The notes under the pieces: model-generated
What the model saw: the letters and a program-made list of their open reading frames with translations, nothing else
Databases searched by the model: none
What the model was told of the DNA's origin: nothing
Program-made: the position numbers and the translations under genes
Source of the DNA: an uncultured Butyricicoccus sp.
Lineage (GTDB): Bacteria > Bacillota > Clostridia > Oscillospirales > Butyricicoccaceae
Assembly: GCA_900555465.1 (NCBI GenBank)
Contig: USLE01000110.1
Coordinates: forward strand, 1-5,526
Length of the DNA: 5,526 nucleotides
Direction of reading: 5' to 3'
In this document: positions 1-5,374 of the stretch, one piece after another
Numbering within the stretch: position 1 is the stretch's first letter
How the letters are laid out: every line of letters starts with the position of its first letter

Positions 1-401
1 ACATAGCGCTCCTCCGGATCCCAGATCCAGACAAGATCCGTTGCATCCCCATTTTCGTGAAGAAAACTCACCCATACATCGCTCTCGCCGTCGCCGTCCA
101 GATCGTCAAAGGAGATGCTGTGAAATGCCTGCTCCGCATCGGGAATGTCCATGGGGAAGGCGACACTGTCGAACAGCACCTGCTCCGGGATGTCCCGGTA
201 GAAGGCTGCGCTGCTCTCGCTCACTGTGACCAGGACATCCACACTGTCGCCGTCATGGGTGATGGTTCCGCTGTCGACCACCATGCCGGTCGTGCGCCAA
301 TCATCCCCCGCCACATCATCGGAATTGCCGCAGGCGGCAAGGCACAGGCAAAGCACCATCACCTGCGCAAAGAATGCGGTGTTCTTCCACCGGTTTTTCA
401 T
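1..401 (-). CDS. Lipoprotein with DxDxDG calcium-loop motif, N-terminal part (runs off left edge)
   Basis: This is the first 133 codons of a secreted lipoprotein; the 3' end lies outside the window. The ATG (401-399) follows AAGGAGG with a 6-base gap. The N-terminus has basic residues (K2, R4, K6), a hydrophobic stretch (about 8-23) and a lipobox L21-A22-A23-C24, so the protein should be lipidated at C24 and held on the outer face of the membrane. The mature part is acidic. Residues 97-109 read ISFDDLDGDGESD, a DxDxDGxxD loop like those in calcium-binding FG-GAP, dockerin and related repeats. It is followed by the pattern WVSF-11 residues-WIWD, which resembles XAC2610-type repeats of Firmicutes lipoproteins. 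That family link is recalled, not searched. The gene lies 81 bases downstream of the large lipoprotein gene on the same strand and may be co-transcribed with it. Function is unknown; a ligand- or calcium-binding surface role is an inference. Confidence 0.88.
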   Translation of the reverse strand, partial: MKNRWKNTAFFAQVMVLCLCLAACGNSDDVAGDDWRTTGMVVDSGTITHDGDSVDVLVTVSESSAAFYRDIPEQVLFDSVAFPMDIPDAEQAFHSISFDDLDGDGESDVWVSFLHENGDATDLVWIWDPEERY

Positions 402-482
402 GATACGCCTCCTTCCGGTCACTCCATCAGGTAATAAAGTGACATTGCGCGGCACCGGCAGCGCACGTTCAGAGCCTGTATC
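402..482 (-). other. Intergenic spacer between the two lipoprotein genes, with two weak hairpins
   Basis: The 81-base gap holds two small inverted repeats. One has a perfect 6-bp stem (418-423 with 438-443, 14-base loop) just upstream of the ribosome site of the left-hand gene. The other has a 5-bp stem TGCGC/GCGCA (446-450 with 461-465, 10-base loop). Neither is followed by a T-run on the minus strand, so neither is a convincing intrinsic terminator. No promoter with both boxes was seen. The simplest reading is an internal spacer of one transcript; the hairpins could affect RNA processing or translation of the downstream gene. Confidence 0.35.
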
Positions 483-2072
483 TTACTCATCAAAGTAGTC
501 GCCCCAACCTTCGTCATCGTAAGAGTAATCGTCCCAGCCGTCACCGGGGTCAGACCACGGATCGTAGTCGTCGTAGTACTCATCCGAGTAATCCCAGCCG
601 GCATCGTTGGATTCCATGTATTCGCCAGAATCGTCGTCAATATAGCCGTCCGAGCCGTAGGAGATGAACTCGTTTTCATAGCCGTTCCAGTACCACACGT
701 CGCCGTCTTCATCATACCAGTAGTATGGCGTGCCGTAGTCGCCGGTATCGCCGGAATAGGTTGCCTGAGTGGGTACGGGCTTGGGCGCGGTGCTCCATCC
801 GGCGGTGTAGGAGATGGTTTCGAGCATGTTGTTGCAAATCTCAAAGTAGTTGTGGATTCGACCCTCGAGCGCGATGGTCGTTGCGACAAGCGCGTAGCCG
901 GTCGGACCGTAGTAGCGAACCTCCATACAGCCGCGCACAGGCTGAGACGGACCGTCGGAGAAGATGGATCCGTCGAGCCACATATAACCGGTCAGACTGT
1001 AGTAGTCGCCGTTATCCTTGAAATCCGAGCCGAAGGATTGGATGAGCTTGTCGCCGTACATACCCTTCATAAAGTCGTCGAGCATCTTGACCATGTAGGG
1101 CTTCGCGCTGGCAGCGCCCTTTTCCATATAGGAATCATAGCCGGAGATAGGCTGGAAGGCAATCACAATATTGGAATAGTAGTCATCCGTTCCGTCTTCC
1201 ATGACTGCGTTGAAGCTCAGCGAATTGTCAACATTCGGGTGTTCGTGTGCTTCCATCTGGATTGGATACTTGATGGATACATTGGTAAAGCTACCGGGAA
1301 AGCAGGCGGTCTGGTTCAGCTCGTCATCCGGTGTCGGCAGGAGCATAATGTACTCAGAGGCGGTAAGTGTGTTGCCGTTGGCGTCGCTCAGGTCGCCGTT
1401 AGCGGTCTGCCAAAGGGAAACAAGCTCTGTGTCGTCCTCCATGCAGAGCATGATGCAGTCATCTTCCGACACGACATAGCCGGGGCCGACCTGCTCGCCG
1501 TAGAGGTTGACGGCAATCCACTCATAGTTGTCGTTGATGACGAAATAGAACGGCGCGTTTTCAAGCTTCCAGCAGCCGGAGAAGCCTGACATACCGCCAG
1601 TCTGCCCAAGCTCTTCGGCCGTGTAGCCTGTCGGGGCGTTCTCGCCATCGCCGGCGTACAGATTGTCATATTCCTCCGATGTGCAGACCACGATGCTGTC
1701 GTCGCCGTCCGGAGACAGGAATACAACATAGTCGCCATCGTGGATTGTAAAATCCACTTCGTCAACATCGTTGTCGTACAGGACGTAGCTTTCTTCGTTG
1801 TAGACAAGAATGTTGAAGTCCGGAAGCTCAGACGGCTTGTAGGAACCAAGGCTGACTTCCATCATTTCTCCGCTCTGGAAGATACCGTCGACAAGCTCCG
1901 TGTCCCATTCATCGCTGGTCGAGGGCGTGATGCTGATAGATGTGATGCCGTGACCGCTGTGGTTTGCAAGCGTTATGTTGACCGGCTCTTCTTTTTCTCC
2001 GCAGCCGGTCAGAAGCAGCGCACTCAGCACGCAGCCGAGCGCAGCTGCCAGCATTTTTTGGATACAGTTCAT
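483..2072 (-). CDS. Multidomain lipoprotein with acidic, aromatic C-terminal tail
   Basis: A 529-residue predicted lipoprotein. The ATG (2072-2070) follows AAGGAGG with a 6-base gap, and the stop is TAA. The signal peptide has K6, a hydrophobic core (7-20) and lipobox L21-T22-G23-C24, so the mature protein should be anchored at C24 outside the cell. Domain 1 (about 31-130) is a beta-rich segment. Its pattern N-x-S/T-G-x-x-I-x-x-I-x-I-x-P, then W56 and later F/L-x-x-G, recalls an N-terminal domain recurring in Firmicutes secreted proteins. Domain 2 (about 162-248) has the pattern G-x-W, then I-x-D/N-x-x-W, then L-x-D-x-x-G-x-x-L, like small extracellular beta-barrel domains. Domain 3 (about 262-426) alternates strands and one helical part and may be DcrB/PsbP/LpqN-like; this is a guess from pattern. 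A Pro-rich linker (427-437) leads to a 92-residue tail (438-529) with about 31 Asp/Glu, 17 Tyr, 7 Trp and no Lys or Arg. Function is unknown; cation binding or surface adhesion are possible. It lies 40 bases downstream of the DUF2442 gene. Confidence 0.93.
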   Translation of the reverse strand: MNCIQKMLAAALGCVLSALLLTGCGEKEEPVNITLANHSGHGITSISITPSTSDEWDTELVDGIFQSGEMMEVSLGSYKPSELPDFNILVYNEESYVLYDNDVDEVDFTIHDGDYVVFLSPDGDDSIVVCTSEEYDNLYAGDGENAPTGYTAEELGQTGGMSGFSGCWKLENAPFYFVINDNYEWIAVNLYGEQVGPGYVVSEDDCIMLCMEDDTELVSLWQTANGDLSDANGNTLTASEYIMLLPTPDDELNQTACFPGSFTNVSIKYPIQMEAHEHPNVDNSLSFNAVMEDGTDDYYSNIVIAFQPISGYDSYMEKGAASAKPYMVKMLDDFMKGMYGDKLIQSFGSDFKDNGDYYSLTGYMWLDGSIFSDGPSQPVRGCMEVRYYGPTGYALVATTIALEGRIHNYFEICNNMLETISYTAGWSTAPKPVPTQATYSGDTGDYGTPYYWYDEDGDVWYWNGYENEFISYGSDGYIDDDSGEYMESNDAGWDYSDEYYDDYDPWSDPGDGWDDYSYDDEGWGDYFDE

Positions 2073-2112
2073 GTCTTTCCTCCTTAAATTTCTCTATTTT
2101 GCGTTGCTTTTT

Positions 2113-2355
2113 TCATTCGTATGCCTGCTCTGCCATGGTCAAAATTTCGTCATGGCTTAGCTCCACATCGCCAAAGCGAACAAAGATGCCGTTGGTCACA
2201 GCGCTGTTCCACACCCGCGCATCAGCAAGCGGGCGAAACCGAATCTTATCCAGATACGGTTTCATATCCAGCAAAAGCCGACTTCCGGACACAAAATCGA
2301 CCTGCAGAATATAATCAGGCAGCGGCGTGACAGCTGTGAGATACCTTCGGTTCAA
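2113..2355 (-). CDS. DUF2442-family small protein, TTG start
   Basis: An 80-residue soluble protein ending at TGA. The family call rests on the opening LTAVTPLPDYILQVDF, then a D-x-K-P-Y-L motif with F/R-P-L-A-D, and ELSHDEIL near the end. These match the DUF2442 layout (Val-x-Pro-Leu...Tyr...Phe, Asp-x-x-Pro-Tyr-Leu, Leu-x-Asp, Glu-Leu-Ser-x-Asp-Glu-Leu). DUF2442 proteins often sit beside DUF4160 proteins, and the pair has been suggested to be toxin-antitoxin-like. No DUF4160 gene is visible here, so this copy looks solitary. The TTG at 2355-2353 is chosen because a strong GGAAGGGAGGG site lies just upstream and the domain begins directly after it. An in-frame ATG at 2457 would add 34 codons that read through a terminator hairpin and the end of the palindromic element, and no ribosome site is seen for it. 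The large lipoprotein gene follows after 40 bases. The family call is from pattern memory, without a search. Confidence 0.8.
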   Translation of the reverse strand: MNRRYLTAVTPLPDYILQVDFVSGSRLLLDMKPYLDKIRFRPLADARVWNSAVTNGIFVRFGDVELSHDEILTMAEQAYE

Positions 2356-2362
2356 GTGTAGG

Positions 2363-2373
2363 CCCTCCCTTCC
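2363..2373 (-). promoter_or_regulatory. Ribosome binding site that sets the TTG start of the DUF2442 gene
   Basis: On the minus strand GGAAGGGAGGG ends 7 bases before the TTG at 2355. It is the only strong Shine-Dalgarno match in this gene's leader and argues against the in-frame ATG at 2457. It lies only a few bases after the T-run of the upstream terminator hairpin. Confidence 0.75.
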
Positions 2374-2376
2374 GCA

Positions 2377-2415
2377 AAAATAAAGATCCACCGTACCTAC
2401 ATTGTACGGTGGATC
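2377..2415 (-). terminator. Intrinsic terminator or attenuator between the regulator and DUF2442 genes
   Basis: A perfect 12-bp inverted repeat pairs GATCCACCGTAC (2404-2415 on the minus strand) with GTACGGTGGATC (2385-2396) around a 7-base loop. On the minus strand it is followed directly by CTTTATTTTT. This is a canonical Rho-independent terminator for minus-strand transcription. By position it ends the regulator transcript, but its T-run stops only 3-4 bases before the DUF2442 ribosome site. It could therefore also act as an attenuator in that gene's leader, or shape the 5' end of its mRNA. Confidence 0.85.
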
Positions 2416-2440
2416 GGGTGGGATAACCATTAACCAAAGG

Positions 2441-2620
2441 CTAGGGTAATACCGCATAATTCTAAGTGCCGATACGGCGAGCGAGGTGCGGCAGCTGCTA
2501 AGCCAAAAGCGCAGATAATACTTTGTGTATTATCGAGCATTTTGGCAACGCAGATGCCGTGCCGCAGCCGCCGGAGCGGTGCTTAAGCCGTAAGGCGGGA
2601 ATTGTGCGGTGTTGCCCTAG
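2441..2620. repeat. 180-bp MITE-like imperfect palindrome with 22-bp terminal inverted repeats
   Basis: The ends pair over 22 bases (2441-2462 with 2599-2620): 19 Watson-Crick pairs plus 3 T/G positions (2447/2614, 2450/2611, 2457/2604). The inside is also palindromic. TGCGGCA (2487-2493) pairs with TGCCGCA (2560-2566), GCCAAAA (2502-2508) with TTTTGGC (2540-2546), and GATAATAC (2514-2521) with GTATTATC (2527-2534) around a TTTGT loop. Side hairpins are possible at 2468-2478 and 2587-2596. It encodes no transposase or other convincing protein. The size, terminal repeats and lack of coding suggest a non-autonomous mobile element (MITE) or a mobile structured RNA. No clear target-site duplication was seen. 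The right terminal repeat contains the stop codon of the regulator gene. Confidence 0.7.
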
Positions 2621-5097
2621 GGCTTTTGCCCAAGCAGCTCGGCAAGCTGCTTTCGCTTGGTTCGGGTATCGCCGTCAATATGGAGTTTTGAATAGATCTG
2701 GTTCGCGTACTGCTTGACGCTTCCCTCGGAGAGATAGAGCTTTTCGGCAATCTCGCGGTTGCTGAGCCGCTGCACCATCAGTTCTACAATTTCAAATTCC
2801 CGCGCTGTCAGCACATCAAATGCTGCCGGGCGCACGCTTGCGGCGTTTCGTACCATTGCCGCTTCGCCAAGGTCAGTGATCTTCACGATCAAGCCGTTCT
2901 TCATCTCGCGCGCAAGAATGGGCTGCAGGCAGTCGTAGTTCTCCACGAACGGCATCACAAAGCCGTCCGGTTCCGCGTCGGCAAGCGCTTTCCGCAGCCA
3001 TACACGGGCCTCCTCGGCCTTGCCCAATTTCTCATAGGCCGCCGCCGTCTGGATGCGGATATGCAGCGCCACCAGCGCATAGTGCATCGCCTCGCACACC
3101 GCCAGCAGTTCCGCGCTGCGTCCCACCACCTTGGCATAGGCGCCTTGGGCAAGATACACCTGATTTTCGATCATTTCCATCATGGGCTTGCCCGGCGCAA
3201 GCATATTGACGGTGGAGAGCCTGTGCTGCGAAAAAATCTCCGGGATCTCTTCTGCTTCCCCCCGCAGCGCATGATAATAGGCACTGGTGGCACACCAGAT
3301 GTTGATCCACGATGCATCGTGATATTGCAGCAGCTCTGCGTATCTTTCCGCAAAAGTATAGCGCTGCTCCACATCGGTGTGCAGAGAAAGCCGCCGTGAC
3401 AGGAAATCACAGCATAACGCCATGTTGATTTGCCCGTTGTCCCTGACCTGTGCGTAAGCGCGCTCCAGCTCGATGTGTGCATCGGTAAAATGCCCTTGGC
3501 AGAACAGCGCCTCTGCGCGCATAATGGTTTCCGCGCCCTGACCGTGGTTGTTCGTGACTTTATAGTAATGGGGCATACACTCATCCATCTCGGCCAGCTC
3601 GCCCTCAAGTTCTCCCGGTGCGCGGTAGAACATCATCAGGACGGACGGTGAGCCAAAGGTCCAGCCGCCGCCGGATTGGATGCTGATGGCCGGGCGGGAC
3701 ATCTGCCTGCTGGCACTACGGTGCAGGCGGCTCATGGCGCTGATGTCATTATAGCAGAGAAAACTCAGGATAAGGTCGCACTCACCCAGCAGGTTGCCGC
3801 GCTCCTCCGCCGACAGTTCCGGGTGTTCCGCAATGGCTGTCAGCAGCAGTTCTTTCAGCTCCAGCATCTTCGGGATCTGCCGCCATGTGAACATCCGCCG
3901 CATCAGGACCAGAATGGCAAAGGGATTGGCTTTCAATGTCTCGGCGGGGCATTTGTTCAATGCGTCCAGCACATCCTCCGGCTTCAGCGAGGCCAACAGA
4001 ATGCCTGCATCACCGCGAATGACCCGCAGCAGCGCGTGGTAGTCCTCACTTTTTCGGTAGGCGGCAATAGCGTGAAGATACTGCCGTTGGTTTTCATACC
4101 ACAGCCCGAAACGCTCCCAATAGAGCTTTTGTGTTTCCGCCTTCATCTCGTGAAAGCTCCGTTCGGCACATTCCTTCATCATGTGGTGGAAGCGATAGGT
4201 CACGCCATCCGGCAAACGCGTGACAAAGGCGTTCTGCTCGGTCAGCATGGCAAGGATCTGCGCCGCATCCGCATCCCCTGTGATACACTGCGCCATTTCG
4301 ACGGTAAACTCATCGGCAAGGCCCATTACCGCCAAAAACTCCCGCTGCTTTTCCGGCAGCGGATCGATCATAGCGGCGGTAAAAGTGGCGTAGATATCGG
4401 AGTTTCGGCTGGGCAGCACGCCGCGCTCGGAGAGGGTGCGCAGGTTCAGATACACGGCAGAGAACCAGCCCTCGCTGGAATAGAGAAGGCTTTCCACCTG
4501 CGCATCGGAAAGTTTTGTCCCGCAGCGGTGGGCATAAACCGCAAGCTCCGTATGGTTGAGGCGCAGTTGTTCCATGCCGATTTGATATACCTTGCCCCCC
4601 AGCCGCACCGCCTCCGCGGCGGGCAAAAAGCGATCACGGCTTGCAACGATTATATGCACATTGGCAGGCAGCCGATTTGCCAGCATACAAAGGAACAGGG
4701 GGGCACGCTTGTCCGTCAGCAGATGAAAATCGTCAATGAAGATGTAACAGGGGGATTCGCCCGCCAGCATATGGCAGAGATCGTCCACCAGCAGTCCGCC
4801 GCCTGCCGCGTCCGTTGGGCAGGGATACTCCCGCAGGAAGGTGAACCCTGCGCGGGCAAACGCCTCTTGCACGCTCTTCCAGAAAATCGCAAGGTTGTCG
4901 GAATACACGCTGATACGGATGATATGCAGCGCCTCCGCTTTGGCGTGTTCGCCGAGATACCAGTTCACCGCTGTGGTTTTTCCATAGCCCATGGGCGCGA
5001 CCACTGTCGTCATGGCGCAGCGGGAAATAGGCCGCAGGCTCTCTTGCAGCCGCTCAGATATGTAAATGGTGTTCAGATTCCATTTTGGCTTTGGCAT
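2617..5097 (-). CDS. MalT-like STAND ATPase / LuxR-family transcriptional regulator
   Basis: An 826-residue cytoplasmic regulator with the MalT layout; MalT itself is about 900 residues. Near the N-terminus is a P-loop APMGYGKTT (34-42, K40). A Walker B strand YIFIDDFHLL (118-127) follows, then VASRDRF (151-157), matching the conserved Ser-Arg after the fourth strand. EGWFSAVYLNLR (209-220) and a winged-helix-like part ending in YRFHHMMKE (about 245-309) complete the NTPase module. Residues about 325-740 are helical with Ala/Tyr/Leu spacing like TPR-type sensor repeats. The C-terminus (760-822) is a full LuxR helix-turn-helix: LTAREFEIVELM, then SNREIAEKLYLSEGSVKQY and IYSKL. In this family ATP and an effector drive oligomerisation and promoter activation; the effector here is unknown. 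The ATG at 5097 is preferred over an in-frame TTG at 5112 because GGAGGT lies 7 bases upstream of the ATG and overlaps the TTG. The TAG stop lies in the terminal repeat of the palindromic element, yet the protein looks full length. Confidence 0.95.
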   Translation of the reverse strand: MPKPKWNLNTIYISERLQESLRPISRCAMTTVVAPMGYGKTTAVNWYLGEHAKAEALHIIRISVYSDNLAIFWKSVQEAFARAGFTFLREYPCPTDAAGGGLLVDDLCHMLAGESPCYIFIDDFHLLTDKRAPLFLCMLANRLPANVHIIVASRDRFLPAAEAVRLGGKVYQIGMEQLRLNHTELAVYAHRCGTKLSDAQVESLLYSSEGWFSAVYLNLRTLSERGVLPSRNSDIYATFTAAMIDPLPEKQREFLAVMGLADEFTVEMAQCITGDADAAQILAMLTEQNAFVTRLPDGVTYRFHHMMKECAERSFHEMKAETQKLYWERFGLWYENQRQYLHAIAAYRKSEDYHALLRVIRGDAGILLASLKPEDVLDALNKCPAETLKANPFAILVLMRRMFTWRQIPKMLELKELLLTAIAEHPELSAEERGNLLGECDLILSFLCYNDISAMSRLHRSASRQMSRPAISIQSGGGWTFGSPSVLMMFYRAPGELEGELAEMDECMPHYYKVTNNHGQGAETIMRAEALFCQGHFTDAHIELERAYAQVRDNGQINMALCCDFLSRRLSLHTDVEQRYTFAERYAELLQYHDASWINIWCATSAYYHALRGEAEEIPEIFSQHRLSTVNMLAPGKPMMEMIENQVYLAQGAYAKVVGRSAELLAVCEAMHYALVALHIRIQTAAAYEKLGKAEEARVWLRKALADAEPDGFVMPFVENYDCLQPILAREMKNGLIVKITDLGEAAMVRNAASVRPAAFDVLTAREFEIVELMVQRLSNREIAEKLYLSEGSVKQYANQIYSKLHIDGDTRTKRKQLAELLGQKP

Positions 5098-5104
5098 AAT
5101 GCAC

Positions 5105-5110
5105 ACCTCC
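5105..5110 (-). promoter_or_regulatory. Ribosome binding site that sets the regulator's ATG start
   Basis: GGAGGT on the minus strand lies 7 bases before the ATG at 5097. A TTG at 5112 overlaps this site and has no Shine-Dalgarno sequence of its own at a proper distance, so the protein should start at MPKPKW rather than five residues earlier. Confidence 0.8.
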
Positions 5111-5124
5111 AACGAATTGGTTTT

Positions 5125-5148
5125 GCATCCCCGGCGGATTTTGGATGC
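5125..5148 (-). promoter_or_regulatory. Leader hairpin in the 5' untranslated region of the regulator gene
   Basis: GCATCC and GGATGC form a perfect 6-bp stem (5125-5130 with 5143-5148) around a 12-base loop. It lies 14 bases upstream of the ribosome site and inside the predicted leader of about 90 bases. No T-run follows on the minus strand, so it is not a terminator. It may affect mRNA stability or translation; a stem of this size can also arise by chance. Confidence 0.35.
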
Positions 5149-5190
5149 GGTGTATGGCTGCCTTTATGGAGGGGACTTCTCATTATTTCC

Positions 5191-5219
5191 ATTTTACATC
5201 ATCTTGTTCTGCACGGCAA
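5191..5219 (-). promoter_or_regulatory. Predicted sigma-A-type promoter of the regulator gene
   Basis: On the minus strand a -35 box TTGCCG (5219-5214) is followed, after exactly 17 bases, by a -10 box TAAAAT (5196-5191). Each box matches the consensus at 4 or 5 of 6 positions. Transcription would start near 5184, giving a leader of about 87 bases before the ATG at 5097. The boxes lie downstream of the surface-protein terminator, which fits an independent transcript. Confidence 0.55.
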
Positions 5220-5227
5220 GATGGTGT
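5196..5227. promoter_or_regulatory. Inverted repeat overlapping the regulator promoter (candidate operator)
   Basis: Plus-strand ACATCATCTTG (5196-5206) and CAAGATGGTGT (5217-5227) are inverted copies separated by 10 bases, with one T/G position out of 11. The right arm overlaps the predicted -35 box and the left arm reaches the edge of the -10 box. This is a typical placement for an operator of a dimeric regulator. On the plus strand the right arm runs into a T-run (5227-5231), so a plus-strand terminator is an alternative, though no plus-strand gene is present to need one. The bound protein is unknown. Confidence 0.5.
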
Positions 5228-5256
5228 TTTTACATTCTTTTGCTATAGGTTATTCA

Positions 5257-5280
5257 CCCCTTGATTTATGAGTCGAGGGG
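5257..5280. repeat. Short inverted repeat upstream of the regulator promoter
   Basis: CCCCTTGA (5257-5264) and TCGAGGGG (5273-5280) form an 8-bp stem with one T/G position around an 8-base loop, about 40 bases upstream of the predicted -35 box. No T-run follows on the minus strand. It could be an activator site or a minor second hairpin behind the surface-protein terminator; the sequence does not decide. Confidence 0.35.
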
Positions 5281-5296
5281 GATTCTGTTTGGCAGA

Positions 5297-5350
5297 TAAA
5301 AGGAGACCCCCTCCGCACACCGCTGTTGCCGGCGGTATGGGAGGGGGTCT
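5297..5350 (-). terminator. Strong intrinsic terminator of the surface-protein gene
   Basis: The arms AGACCCCCTCC and GGAGGGGGTCT (5340-5350 and 5304-5314) pair over 11 bp. The stem continues with 8 more pairs (CATACCGC with GCGGTGTG, one G-U), interrupted by a single bulged C, and closes with an 8-base loop. On the minus strand it is followed by CCTTTTAT. It starts about 25 bases after the TAA at 5375, as expected for the terminator of the upstream gene, and insulates the regulator from it. Confidence 0.9.
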
Positions 5351-5374
5351 GCTATTTAGGGAACGATGAGAAAA

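Noticed and set aside
852..1589. A 245-codon plus-strand open frame opposite the large lipoprotein gene.
   Set aside because: No ribosome site, signal or family pattern. The minus-strand frame has a ribosome site, lipobox and coherent domains.
2120..2147. TTGACC on the minus strand near the end of the DUF2442 gene as a -35 box for the large lipoprotein gene.
   Set aside because: No acceptable -10 box lies 16-18 bases downstream, so an own promoter for the lipoprotein gene cannot be supported.
2424..2435. Small direct repeat TAACC-ATTAACC between the palindromic element and the terminator.
   Set aside because: Too short and too close to chance to support as a binding site or a target duplication.
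2420..2460. Two short blocks (GGGATAACC and GGTAATACCGCATAAT) resemble a conserved part of bacterial 16S rRNA.
   Set aside because: The segment between the blocks does not fit 16S, and the flanks do not continue the match. The second block is explained as the terminal repeat of the palindromic element, which recurs inverted at 2599-2620.
5098..5183. A possible upstream open frame beginning at an ATG in the regulator leader.
   Set aside because: It has no good ribosome site, and its product shows no recognisable leader-peptide feature such as a run of one amino acid.
3676..5271. A 531-codon open frame on the plus strand opposite the MalT-like gene.
   Set aside because: It begins at TTG with no ribosome site, shows no domain I recognise and is rich in His/Gln as expected of an antisense shadow. 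The minus strand carries clear Walker A, Walker B and LuxR motifs over the same bases.
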